Part shown: in pieces, positions 22,807 to 34,800 of the stretch | Numbering within the stretch: the stretch's first letter is position 1 | Layout: every line of letters starts with the position of its first letter | Source: Pedinophyceae sp. YPF-701 | Taxonomy: Eukaryota; Chlorophyta; Pedinophyceae | Direction: 5' to 3' | Length of the DNA: 64,000 bases | Assembly (NCBI GenBank): GCA_916048055.1 | Contig: CAJZHL010000031.1 | Coordinates: forward strand, 744,001-808,000 | Position numbers and translations under genes: made by a program | Notes under the pieces: generated by a model | The model's input: only the letters and a program-made list of their open reading frames with translations | What the model was told of the DNA's origin: nothing | The model's database searches: none

Positions 22807-23868
22807 GTCGCCCGCAAGCGCTACAGAAGTGCGACCCGTGCTCGTTGGCCGACACGAGCCTTGGTGCGGGTGATGCCGTTGTTTTTCACGTTCGCACGTG
22901 TCAGCCACGTCATCTACGACAGGGCCGATCTATTCAAACACTCCCTGCCGTCCCTGCGGTGCGGAAAAGAGCTTCCCAACTGGTGTTGCTCAACTCCACG
23001 CCATGCAGCGCGGCTCGACGCACACGACGTCCTACGCGAACGGTCCCGGCCGAGTGCACTGCTCCCGGCGCGCAGCATGCCTCGCCGCTACTCGCCACGG
23101 ACCTGAAATCACCGCCGTTTTTCGCGCAGGGGCTGTGTTGCTGCGAGTCCCCCGACATACCGCCCAGGACCTCGCCTTCCCCAAGCCGCGCCCCTCGAGC
23201 AGCAGACATGTGTGGCATCGCCGGAGCTCGCAGCGACGGAGCCACGACCAGCGAGTCGGGCCCTCGCGTCTCACCACAACCGACGCACGCCTGCGCAGAG
23301 CACCACGCGTGGAGCGCGGCGGGCACTCGGCGCGTTCCTACCGGTCTGGACCCGCCGGTGATGGACGGCCGTCTCTCCCAGGCCGACAATGCAGAGGGGC
23401 GTGCGAGCAGTACTGTTGCTGGTTGCGGCAGTGCGGGCTGCCACTGCACACAGCGGCACTGAGACGCTTCACTCGAGAATGGCCCCACGATTGAGGGGAG
23501 GTGGGATCACACGCAGGCAGGCAGGTTTCAAGATGAGGCATGTGCGCGAGGGAAGGCGGGGCGCCGGAACCAATGTGATGGAGGAGGGGGGGTCGGGGGG
23601 GGGGGTTCAGGTGTCATGCGCAGCCTCGCAGCAGCCAGGTGTCCCAGGCGTGTATGGATGCTCTTCCGCGCTCCATCACGCAGGACAAATGACCAGGCCT
23701 GCGCTCGACACACGTGCTTTAAGCATTGAAAAATTTTCAATCAAGCACGTGCAGATAGCGCACGGGGCACCCATACGCGGCTGGGCGCAGCGCAGCAGGC
23801 GCGACTGGTGCCAGTGAAGCCTGCGCAGCTGTCGGAGGGGCCTGCGCGGGGGCGGCCGCCATGTCCGG
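22807..23868. other. Intergenic region, promoter of FAF1-like gene
   Basis: I see no gene. It contains the FAF1-like promoter and the 3' UTR of the coiled-coil gene. A purine-rich tract of G-runs lies at about 23580-23610. Open frames show no conserved features. Confidence 0.45.
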
Positions 23869-26800
23869 CTAACCGACCGTGCCGGGCACCGTGACTTGGT
23901 GAGCAGCGGGCTGCCCCATCATGCCAGGCTGGCCCATCATCATCATCGCCGCGCCGTTGTTGCTGTTGTTGTTGTTGTTCTGCATGGTCAGGGGCTGGGA
24001 GGCATCCTTTCAGAACTGCGTCGCGCATCGCAGGCTTGCATGCATTGGTCCGCCGCAAACGGCCGCATCCCGCGCGCCTGGCGAAGCTGCAGCCCTCGCA
24101 GCCGTAGCCCTCGCTGTTCGGGATCGTTCCGTCACGCTGATCGACGCGAGTGAGTCAGATGTGTATGTGCGTGCATGTTTGGAAATACGTATGTTATATT
24201 TCCCGTACTCACCATCATGTTCATCATCATCATGTTCTGCATGAACTGCTGCTGCTGGCGCTCCGCGGCCTCGCGGCGCTCCGCGGCCTCACGGCGCTCC
24301 GCGGCCTCGCGACGCTCCGCGGCGGCCATGCGCTCGGCGTTGTCGCGGCGGTCGCCAGTCTCCCTGCGGGCCGGGGAGCAGCGCGTGGGGTACTCATGAG
24401 CGACACCGACCGCAGCGAGTCCCAGAGCATCGGCCCGCGCGCGCAAACACGACCTCGCGTGCGCTGGGAATCATAATCGTAAATCAAAATCTGTACTCAC
24501 CTGGCAGCACGGTCCTCGCGCTCCTGGTGGCCGCGCTCCATGCGGTCCTCGCGCTCCTGGTGGCCGCGCTCCATGCGGTCCTCGCGCTCCTGGTGGCCGC
24601 GCTCCATCATGGCCTGTGTTCACGAGGTGCGGTGCGGTGCAGTGCGTACGAAGCCGCTTGGTGGAACACGATCCGTGTTCCGCGCAAGTATGCATGACCG
24701 AGGGCTTGCAGGGCACGGGTGCACTGTGGCACTCCGCGGAGCGCCGGCCCCCGCGGTGGTGCGCGGTTCGCGCCGTGGTCGCGGGATGCAGTTGCGAAAG
24801 GCACGCCGGTACCGCACCTGCAGGTGCATGTTCTCGCTGGCAGCGGGAGCCTCCGTCTTGACAGCGGGCGCAGGGGGGGCCTCCTCCTGTTTGGGCTTAG
24901 GCACAGGAGTCTTGAAGATGGCCTTGCACTCGGCTTCGAAGCCCGCGATCGGGTTGTCGAAGCTCAGCTTGTCGTTGATGTGCTCCTGCGTCTCGCAGAA
25001 GCGCAACTGGGAAACTTCAGGTCGCGTACAATACAATTCAATATGTGCAGCAGAGTGGATCCATGCACCTGGGCGTGCCGCTCGGCAAAGCGGGAGGAGC
25101 GGGTGCGGTGCTCGGTCACCTTGAGCCAGGGCAGGATGGCGTTCAGCAGGGCCCACAGCTCGTGAGCGTGCTTGGCGTAGAAGTTGTACACCACCCCCCC
25201 GAGGTACTGGCGGACAGACTCGCGAGTCCTGCGATCGGGTTGCGGGCTCGCGGGCAGTCAGGGAGCGCGAGGTGCACCAGTTCTGTCGCAGTTGGACTGC
25301 GCGTCGGGCGTGGCGGCGGGAGCAGACATGACCCCCCGCAGGAAGCCGTAGCACGTACTCTTTGGCGACATCGCTGCAGACGGCACGCTCGTTCTCCGCC
25401 TTGGCCTCGAGCTTCTCCAGCTGCTTCTTGCGATCGCGGACCTCCGGATCGATGGCTGACACGAGCGCCTTCTGCTTTGCTGCGGCGAGGGCGGCCTCGG
25501 CTTCGTTGATCTCCCTCTCCCGAGCCCGGACCTTCAACACCGACTTGTGTTCTTCCTGCGGGGGGTTCGAACAGGCACTCAGGCTCAGCCATGAATTGAT
25601 CTTGCGCGCAATCCCGCCCGAACGGCACGCAGGCAGGGGCCGTCTCCGCCTGAGTGCGTCTCAGCAGCGACGCGGGGCACAGGCGCGCACCTTGACAGCC
25701 TCTCCCATCATCCCGAGGTCCATCTTGACATCGCTGTCGTCCCTGATGACCTTGACCTTCTCGTTGACGGCGTTGGCGAGCGTAGAGGCGAACGTTGCAA
25801 GGGCGCTGGCCTTTGCGATGGGGTCGGCGTTCGCCCACGCCTGCGCAGCACGTGACGGGAACGCCGTCAAGTCCAGGACAATGCACAGCCACGTGCGCAG
25901 CTCCCGCGGGCGTCGCGGCCCGGCGAGCCAGGTCAAGGATGCAGCACCAAGCGGCGCTGTTGGCAATCGCGCGGAGAAAGCTGGTGCCGGCAGCACACGT
26001 CCCTGTTTCCTGCCGCGTGTGACATCTGGCCGTGTCCGAACGTTCGTCGCGGTATGCGCGGCGCACGGCTGCCCCCCGCTCACCCCTGACAGTGCAGACA
26101 GTCCGACGCTAGGTACGCACCTTGTTCTCATGACAGCTCTTGGCGTACTCGTGCAGGTTGGTCATCGCCTTGCCGAGCGCGGTGGAGAACGTGCCGATCG
26201 CGGTGCCGAGGCCCGTCAGCGTGGTCTGCATCGTGTCGAAAGTGCCCATGTGGCCTTCGCCCGCAACCACCTTGCCGAGCTTGCGCGCAGGCGCGTTGTG
26301 CTTGTACTTAGCCGCGACGACGCTGGCGCCGCCGCACGCCTTGATGGACGCGGCGATGTAGTGGGCCGCCTTCTCGGCGACGGGCAGCAGGTTCTTGTTC
26401 ATCAGCACTTGCAGGATCTGCGCACCGGGACAGTCATGAAGCGGGTCGGTCACGCGGCGAGGGTCCAGAGAGGCCGGAACAGCAAATCGTGAGGCCCTGG
26501 CGCGCCGCGCGGGCTCCGCGGGGCTGCGAGCGTCGCGAGGGACGCACCTTGTTGCGCTCGGTGCGCAGGTCGGCGAGCTTGTCTCCGTACTCCTCGAACT
26601 TGCTCACGGCCTCGCCGAGCTTCTTCTCCGCCTTCTCGATCTTCTCCTCCTTGTCCTTGGCCTTGGCCGCGTCGAGCTTGCCCTGCGACGTGCCGGGAGT
26701 GCTCTCTGCGTCACCGCGGGCGTGCGGACGAGCTGGCACAGCGAGCGCCGCCCCCACTCCACCCGCGTGACCTGCGCACCTTGAGCTTCTCGACGTTCAT

Positions 26801-27421
26801 CTCGGCCTTCTGCTTCAGCTTCGCGGTGATGAGAAGGTCATTCTCGAGTTCCGCGCACCGCTCCACCGAGGTCAAGATCGCCTTGCAGTCCTTCGCGACC
26901 TTCTCGCCATCCTTGGCCGCCAGACTGACCTTGCTCTTCAGCGCAGCGCAAATCGCGGACAGCGCCACGTCGCCCTCGCCGGCACCGAAGTCCTTCAGAG
27001 CGTCCACGAAGAGCTGATGGCAGTCGCGCATCTGCGAGCAACGGGGCCGAACGCGGGGGTCGCGCGTCGTCCCGAGAGCCTCGAGCATGGCAGCGGCGCG
27101 GACGAATGAGCACGTGGGCGGCAACGGCGGAGGTGGGGCAGAGACGGACGCCGCGCTCCGCCGACGACGCGTGCTGTCAAGTTGCCGTGTTTCGCGCAGA
27201 TCGGGGCGCCGGACGCCTCGCGCGCCGTGTCATGCGAGTTTCTGTCTTCGTGACATCCACCGCGTGCATTTTCTGGGGCTCCGCGGCCCACGGCGCCTCA
27301 CCTGCTCGGCGAACTGCACGACGCATTGCATGTTCTCCTTGCACGCGGTCACCCTCGCGACCTGGATGGTGATGAAGTCGACCTCGACATTGGGATGGAT
27401 CTTCGAACAGAAGCAGCCCAT
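23869..27421 (-). CDS. Double BAR-like coiled-coil protein with acylation-type N-terminus
   Basis: A 607-residue protein I do not recognise as a named family. Eleven exons: 27421-27302, 27031-26780, 26682-26548, 26417-26121, 25840-25691, 25555-25359, 25228-25120, 25006-24818, 24613-24501, 24363-24213, 23979-23869; every phase agrees. It starts MGCFCSK, a classic N-myristoylation plus palmitoylation pattern. Residues about 35-210 and about 240-440 are two long helical regions that look like BAR modules: amphipathic helices, Glu/Lys-rich central coiled coils (AAKAKDKEEKIEKAEKK; AREREINEAEAALAAAK) and Cys/Leu-rich flanks. A Pro-rich linker (KTPVPKPKQEEAPPAPA) follows. Next come three exact MERGHQEREDR repeats, REAAER repeats, a Met run, an Asn run and a Met/Gly/Gln-rich end. 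The likely role is membrane curvature or trafficking at an inner membrane leaflet; this is inference from architecture only. Confidence 0.8.
24258..24320 (-). repeat. 18-bp coding repeat (AERREA units)
   Basis: Three near-identical 18-bp units encode AERREA, followed by a partial unit, in exon 10 of the coiled-coil gene. The encoded stretch is a charged single helix. Confidence 0.85.
24509..24607 (-). repeat. 33-bp coding repeat, three copies
   Basis: Three tandem 33-bp units encode MERGHQEREDR in exon 9 of the coiled-coil gene. They appear identical at the DNA level, so the expansion is recent or being homogenised. Confidence 0.93.
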
Positions 27422-30400
27422 CTGCGCAACCGGCGAAGGCGGGCGGCGCGACGCGGTGGGGGGCGCGAGATGCACTGCGACGGTAACCGCCAGACGAAGT
27501 CACGCGGGCGCGCTCCGGACAGTCCTCGGATGCTAGCGTTTGCCCGACATGCCCAAGGGTAGAGGGCGCAACGCTGCTCCGCGGCCGGGAGTCGCGCGGG
27601 AGGCGCAGAGCCGACGTGAGGGCAGATGGCTCGATGGGGCAAGCGGCGCGGTCCGCCGACGCGGGGTCCGATCACTGCCGCGGACCAGAGACGCGCGAAT
27701 TGTACGACGAGACGTCGTCTGCTTCGCGGCGGGTGCGTGGCGGGTCCCACTCAAAGGGCGCCGCGCCCCTGGCGCATGCGTCGTGCCCCGAACGCTCGAC
27801 CGGCCCGAAAAGAATGTCTTCAGCGTTTCACCTCACTTCATGGGAAAATTCAGTTGCGAATCATCTGGGTGACGCGCAGTCGGCTGCGGCGCAACGTGTT
27901 CCGGGCTCGCAGCAACGCATCCGCGAGCACCCAGTGCCGAGCGTTGAAACGGCGGACAGAACGATTTTACGGCACTAAGCCTCGCATTCCTGGAGTGGAA
28001 AAAGCTCAAAGTTGCGGAGGTCGGGGTGAGAAATCTTGACATGGTGTGCGTACCTCGATCTCAGATGATTCTGGCAGCTGAAGGGCAACAGGCTCGCTGG
28101 CTCGTCGAGAGGGTATGTCGCGTTCAAAAGGCACGACCGTGCCAGTATATGTGGGTATGTGGCGCACCGCGTGAGAGTAATCGCACATAGTGGCCGCAGA
28201 GCCGCTTTTTTGGTCGGGCAGAGTCCTGGATGCCCCCACACCAGACGTTGCGTCGCACGCGTGCCATGGTATCGTACCGTACATATGCGTGTCGCCTAGG
28301 GCGGCCACGAGGCTCCCCCACTGATGCGATATCTCGATGGCGACTCGGGCTGCCCGTCAAACGCGCGCAGAAGCACGAATGTCCAGCGCTACGCTGCGCT
28401 GCATCCATCGTGCACCAGCCCTCCAAAATCGCACGAACGCGCGTCCTTGTCATCTTCTCAAGGATACCGCTGGTTCGCAGAAGTGCACGGACGTCGGTAG
28501 CGTGGCATTGCAGACGTGGGCTGCCGACGGGCGTCCAGCCCCGCTACGGGTATGTGTGCGGCACTGCTCACCTCGCGCGTGGCGCTCGACCCGCGGGCAC
28601 GTTGCCAAGCAGTGGGCATGAACGGAACGCGGCCCTGCCCCTGCGCGTGCCTTCACGAGCACCGGCAGGGCGTGACGCACCTTGCTGCAGTGCCGGCAAC
28701 CCCCGCCATGCCCACACGGGCTCGCCTTGCGGCGCGCACGGCCTTGCGTTGCCCCGAAGACGAAGGTACGTCTCGTCCTCCGCCGCGCCGAGCTGCGTGC
28801 TCTGCTGTCGTAGTAGTCTCGGGAACCGCGCGGAACGCGATTGCAGATGCAGACTCCGCCCCCCTCCGTCCCGGTCGTGTGCGTTTCGCGCCACACCCTC
28901 GCACGGCGCGGCCGCTCGTGGCGCGCTGTTGCCATCGCCGGCACCCCGCGCCCGCGCGCCGCCCCCCCGCGCGCGCTGGCTGCGCGCAGCGCCACGCCCC
29001 GCACTCTTGCCGCAGGAGGCCGCGCCGGGCCGCCCAGACGCGTGCAACGCACTCAGCGTCTCCCCTGCCTAGGTGGGCCGCCTTAAATCCGCCGCTCCCC
29101 TGAGCATCCAGTAGCAGGATGTACATCAACATGCTGCTTCAACAAACGGCATCAATCAATCAATCAATCGACGCACAGCCCACGCTTCCTGCCCTTGGCC
29201 GAACTTTCATGCGCGTGCGTATCCACCAGGCGGGTCTTCGATCTCAGTTGACATAAAGCAGCGCGGGACAGCTATGCGCTGCTGCGACGTCGACGCACCG
29301 CCTCGGAAGCGCGCGGCTCCGCACCGAGGACCTGCGACGCCCGAGCGACGCGCGCGCTGAGCTGGAATAGCGAGACGCCGGCTGGGGCGGGGAATCTCAA
29401 CCACCGCGTAGGCCCTGTGACGATCGCGCACGGAGGGTTGGTGACAGACAGGAAACGGGAGTTGCCGGCTGACGACGCCTGACGTGGCCCCACATGAACA
29501 TGGTACGCGGCTCTCACGCATTGGCACGGCGCTTGGGGCGAGCGAGGGGGCGATGCTGGCCGCCTCGGGGATGTCCGCGGCGACGGCGGCCCTGAGGGCG
29601 GTTGGTGAGGTTGCTGTGGGACGCGGCGCGGTACATGGAGGCGGAAGGGCAGGAGGGGGTGAGGCGGGGGCGGGCGGGGAAGTGAGGGGCTGCCGTGTGG
29701 GCGGCACGACGGCGACGGTGGTGCGTTGCGAGCACGTGTTTCAAACCATCTCGACGAGCCCGCGCTGCTCTTGACGGCCGGTGTGGAGCCGGGAATATTC
29801 GTACGCGTTGGTTGGGCAGGCGCGACAGGAGCGAGCATCGCCGCGACGTGGCGCGGGCGGAAACCTGACAGCTCCTTGGGGGGACTGTGGAGCTGCATGA
29901 GCGTCGGTGCGCGCGTGGAGAATGCCGTGGGTCGAGCAAACTGCAGAGGCGCGGCGAGGTTTGCGGCGGCAAGCAGCGCGGCCGCAGGAGGCTGTTTCGG
30001 TTGGCGTTGCGCGAGTGCGCCCGCATGATGCGGCTGCCTTTGCGGCCGCAACATCCAGCGTCGCCCGGCCCGTGGAAGGAAAGCCTGCTCCTGACCGCTC
30101 AACCGTGCGACGCATCGCTCGGCTCATCTACCGAAGCGTCGTTCCGGCCCAGGAAGCGTCGTTCGCCGCAGGTGCAGGTGCAGTTGCGCGCCGCAGGTGT
30201 ATTGGCGGAGATACTTCACGCGCTGAGTAGGCACTGATCACCTCTGTTCCAGATATGTGCGGCTCGTGGTGGTTCGAGGGCGCTTTCGGTCGCCGGAACA
30301 GGTGCGAAGCCTGAGCTCACAGGGACGCCCGCGTGGCGTTGCGCCCGCAGGTGGCGTGGAAATCCACGGGGTGGACGAGAAGATGATGGAGGATCCGACG

Positions 30401-31208
30401 AGCTGCAGCAGGGCATGCTAGAGAGACGCGCTGAGCGCCCGCAAGCACCACTTGCCAACAGCTGCAACCGCCACCCGCTTCGAGAGGGCGAAAATCACTT
30501 CGTGCCTTCCTATGCGAGTCGACAGTCGTGCCCTGTGCCTCCAACAGCCCCTCGCTGCGCCATTGAAGACGCGAGCGGCCCAGGGAAGGGCGAACCCTCA
30601 TTGCATCAGTTGTGTCAGGACCCCCCCCCCCGGCGGTGCCCCGTCCGCCGTGCGCCGCACCGCCGCGCAAAGCCGTGCTCCCGCGCTGCACGTCGCGCCA
30701 CGAACGAGCTCACTAGCGTTCGGCGGTGGTGCTCGGATGTGGTCAGCGTCGGCGACACGAAGAAGTGCGAAGCTCGACAGTGTCGTGCCTCACGCGTGCC
30801 GGCAACGTGTTGCGCCCGCAGGGAGGTACCGGGCAGCCGGCGGCCGCTGACGATCTTGGCTTGCGCGGCGCGAGGGACGATCCGCAGCTCCGTCAGTGTT
30901 GCGGTATCTATCTAGTGCGGCAGAAAGCGCCGCCGCAAGACGGGGAAACGGGCGATTCCGCGCGAGAGCAGCCAGCACTGTAACGAATCAGCCGATCGGC
31001 GCGTGTATACGCCTCGGGCGCGTGAATTTGAGCGCACGTCGGGGGACAACATGCAACGCTGCCACCACCATGCACGTGCTCCGACGACGGACGAGGACCA
31101 CAGCGCTTCCGCACCGGCGCAAAACGTGCGCGCTGAAGGGAAGAATAGTGTGCGGACAGGGCTCCGATGCAAGAACGCACGAGCGCGTCGAAAGGAGCAA
31201 ACAAGTAA
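27422..31208. other. 3.8-kb stretch with no supported gene
   Basis: This is the largest gap in the window. It holds the promoter of the coiled-coil gene near its left end. I scanned both strands for domains, phased exons and RNA genes and support none. A short plus-strand frame at about 27970-28180 translates to protein-like text, but I could not extend it into a gene. A small ATCA microsatellite lies at 29151-29169. A non-coding RNA or a lineage-specific gene with many tiny exons cannot be excluded. Confidence 0.5.
29151..29169. repeat. ATCA tetranucleotide microsatellite
   Basis: Four full ATCA units plus a partial one, lying in the gene-free stretch. Confidence 0.85.
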
Positions 31209-31282
31209 TGCCAGAGAGCGGACTCGAACCGCCGACCTACTGGGTGTAAACCAGGTGTCATAACCATCTAGACCACTCTAGC
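31209..31282 (-). tRNA. tRNA-Val (anticodon UAC)
   Basis: A 74-nt cloverleaf on the minus strand. The acceptor stem GCTAGAG pairs with CTCTGGC, including one T-G wobble, with discriminator A. The anticodon loop is TTTACAC, giving anticodon TAC (UAC), which reads GUA codons. Four of five anticodon-stem pairs are Watson-Crick; the outer pair is mismatched. The T arm is GGCGG-TTCGAGT-CCGCT. There is no intron, and the CCA end is not encoded, as expected for a nuclear tRNA gene. Confidence 0.93.
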
Positions 31283-31807
31283 AAGAGATAGGCACAAGAA
31301 CGTGAATACGGAATTACGTGTCTTCCGTTGCCTCTCTCATCGCTATCTTGCCGGCCCGGCCTTGCTGCGCCGCTATTATCGTCGTCGGCAGCTGTCCTGG
31401 ACATATCCATTGACCTTCTACTCCGAAGGCGGCCGCACCTGCCTACGTCGCACAGCAAGTTCCGAAAACTGCACATGCTGTTCTTCCACGCGGCTCCCCA
31501 CGGGACCCGGTTCACCCACCCATGCCGCTTCAAGGGCCGCGCCGCCCTCAGCATCGACCATGCATGCATTCGCGCCAGTCCGGCGCTTGCACGGGCGCGC
31601 GCAAGGCACGGAAACCGTGACGATGTACCCGCGAAGAAGTCCGGGCCGTCCGTTCGCCACGACCAGGTCGTCACAAGTCACATCCGCCACGCCGCCGCGC
31701 ACCCATGCCCAACGATTTGCAGCGGCGGCCAGGGCGATATTTTTCGCGCTATGTACAACAACACCGCGTCGACGGAAACACATGTCGCGCTGATAGAACA
31801 CGCGCAC
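31283..31807. other. Intergenic region, subtilase 3' side to tRNA
   Basis: Holds the 3' UTR of the subtilase gene and the 5' flank of the tRNA gene. I see no gene. Confidence 0.5.
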
Positions 31808-34800
31808 TCACTCGTGGACCGTGTCCAGCTCCCCGCCGGCCGCCATCTCCTCGAGCACCTCCTGGATCTCCGCGTGCACGGCCGACGCCTGCCGCAGCGA
31901 CAGCGACATCATCCCGCTCTGCAACCCCCCCCGGTGCGTCTCCGGCGACCCCGCCCGCCCAGGCTGCCGCTCGGGCTCGTAGACCGGGTTGTCGTGCAGC
32001 GCGACGGCCGACCGCACGTCGAGGCCGCTCGGGGGCGTCGTCGGCGGCGACGGCGACACCGACCCCTGCCGCCCGAGTCCTGGCGGGCTGCGCCTCCTCC
32101 CTGCTTGCGACTGAGCCATCGTGGCCGCGCGGCGGATGGGCAGCGGCACCAGCGCCGGCGGTGTGGACGGAGACGGACTCCGGCTGTCGACTTGGGCGCC
32201 GGGGACGGCGGCGTCGTGCCGGGCGGTCGCCACCGGCGACACCGCGGACGCGAGGGAGAGGTGTTTGGTGAGCGGGGACCCGCCTGCGGGGCGCGGCGAC
32301 ACGGACCGGTGGCGCTGCAGGCCCGTGCCGCCGGCGACGCTCTCCGCGGCGCTGCTGCGCGCCCGGCTGTCCCGGGGGGGCACGAAGTTGGGACCCCCCC
32401 CTGCAGCGGAGGACTCTGCGCCGAACGACACGCCCCGCGACGGCGACGGCGGCGCCAAGGAAGGCCGGAGCGACCGCCGTGAGTCGGTCTTGACTGCGCC
32501 GGCGGACGACTCTGCGCCGAACGACACTCCCCGCGACGGCGGCGGCGTGGCCCCGTGCGGGCGCAGCGACCCCCGCGAGTCGGTCTTGGCGATGCGGGCG
32601 GACTCTGCGCCGAACGACACTCCCCGCGATGGCGGCGGCGTGGCCCCGTGCGGGCGCAGCGACCGCCGCGAGTCACTCTTCCACCCCAGGGGGTGCGACG
32701 GGAGGTCCCCGGGCACGTCGGTGGCCTGCGAGCTCGCTAGCCGCAGGAGGCGGTCCGACGGCATGGGCGGGAGCGGGGGGCGGCTGCTGCCCGGCGTGTG
32801 CGGCGACGTGAGCGGCGACGTGTCCGCGGGACTCATGACGAGGCCCGTGGCCGAGTCCCCCGGGGGCTGTTCCGCAGACAGCGCCTCCACGACGCTGTCC
32901 AGGTCAGACTGGAAGCGCGCGAGGTCGGTCTTCGTGCGGTCGACGTACTGCGCGGCAGGGCCCTGGTCCGGCCGCACCGGCGTCGGGACCGCGACGGACT
33001 CGACGTCGGCGCCGCCAGAACCACCGACGTCGGGCTTCGGCACCTTCGCAGCCTGCTCGCGGGCCGCGCCGGCGGCCCTGCGCTTGCGTGCGCTGCGCAC
33101 GGAGAGCACGATAACGAGCGCTACGGCGACGAGGGCGACGGCGCCGACGCCAGCCGCGGCGGCGTACAGAATGACGCCATCCAGCCCCAGGATTCCGCCA
33201 CCCGAGTCGTCGGCGCCGCCGCCACCGCCGCCGCCCGTCCCAGCGCGCGTGGTGCCGCCGCCGTCGTTGCTGGCGTCCGAAGGGGCCTGCGTGGCCGCGG
33301 GCGACGTCGGCTGGGCGCCGCCGCCCGTGTTTGCGGGTGCGTTGGTGGCCTGGGCGCCGCTGGTGACGCCCGTGGCCTGCCCAGGGCTGCTCGTCGGGCT
33401 CGCTGGCGCAGCAGTCGGGCTGTCGTTGATCTGCGCCGGTGCGGCCTCCGCGACCGGTGCGCTGACGCCCGACACCGTCACCGCGGTGACCGCGACTCCG
33501 CTGTTCGCCAGGGCGCCGCGAATGTCGCTCGCGACCGCTGCGGCGTTGCCGGTCAGCGCGGCCGCCGCGGCGCTTGCGCGCGATGCCGCCGCGCTGCTCG
33601 ACGCGTCCGCGGTCCGGACGGTCGCCGTCAACGACAGACGCACCGCCTGGAGACGGCGCGTGGCCGTCACCGCCGTCGCTGCAACGCTGACGTCCGCGGC
33701 CTGAGCGCCGACGGCGCGAGCCACGGCGCCGCGTGTCGCAGCAAGCGCCTGCGCCCGTTGCACCGACGTGAGCGCACTACCCGGCAGGTCCACGTCGACC
33801 GCTGCGGAGAAGGTGCGCACCGCTCCGGCGACGCTTGCGGGCCACGCCACGGCGCCGCTGGGCAGCGTCGGGCCAGGCGTCGCGACGCGCGCGGGCGAGA
33901 ACGCCCCGTCCGTCCACGGCGGCGCGGAGTTCGGCGGGACCGCCATCGTGCGGAGGTTCGCGGTCGACGGCGACAACGACGTCGTCATCGACACCTGCAT
34001 CAGTCCGGTGAACTCGAACGCGGCCTGGACGGCGTACCACCGGCCCGCCACGACCTCGAACGAGATCGTGCTCGCCACCGCGCACGTCGCGAGAGGGTCC
34101 TGGGAGCGCGTTTCCAGCCCGCAGGCTGTCACGTTGACGTTCGCGGCCATGTCCCACAGCACGGCGCCCACAGACGTGCCCTGGGCGCCGCCCGTGCAAA
34201 ACTCCACCGCCAGCGTGCACCGGTCTGTGCCGCCGCAGCCGTTCTCGAGGTTGAACGCCCACCACAGGTCGGGGCCCGCCATGTCCGTCGCGCCGCATGC
34301 CATGTCCCTGTCTTTGGCCGCACGGACGTCCCCGGCGAAGTCGGGGGTCGTCAGGGCGTCCGTGCGCGTCGCGGAGGAGCTCGCCTGCCACTCGTCGAGC
34401 ACGAAACGCGTCAGCAACGGCGCGGCGGAGTCGACAGAAGACCACGGCAACACGGCGGGCGCCTCAGGCTCGTCCCCGCGGATCGGCGAGGCCGGAGCGC
34501 GCACGGCGACGGCCCGGACAGCGCCGTCGTACGTCGGGTCGCTGCTCGCGGCGCGCAGGTCGAGGAACGCCACCGGCGCGGACAGCCCGCGCGGGTCCAC
34601 GGTCAGCGTCACCTTCTGCTGCGTCGTCGAGTTGCCCGCCGGGAACGTCAGCGTGCTCGGCGACGCCGCGAGCGTGAGGTCGTCCGATACAGCCACGTGC
34701 ACCGTCACTGCTGCCGCTCGAGCCCCTGCGGTGGAAGAAGAGAAAGAGAAACCGAGATTGAGTCAGGGACGTAAAGAAGTGTCTTGCTTGGTAAGGCTCT

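Noticed and set aside
27970-28180. Plus-strand frame with protein-like text (LAFLEWKKLKVAEV and following)
   Set aside because: Only about 70 codons between stops, AT-ending codons unlike neighbouring genes, no acceptable flanking exons and no known domain; kept only as a possibility inside the gene-free stretch.
29151-29169. Tandem ATCA copies considered as a CRISPR-like or transposon end
   Set aside because: Units are four bases with no spacers, so it is a simple microsatellite; CRISPR arrays are also not expected in a nuclear genome.
32121-34774. Very long plus-strand open frames opposite the subtilase tail
   Set aside because: They mirror the subtilase exon codon by codon (Arg/Ala/Pro text) and lack domains, while the minus strand has a TM helix, repeats and phased exons.
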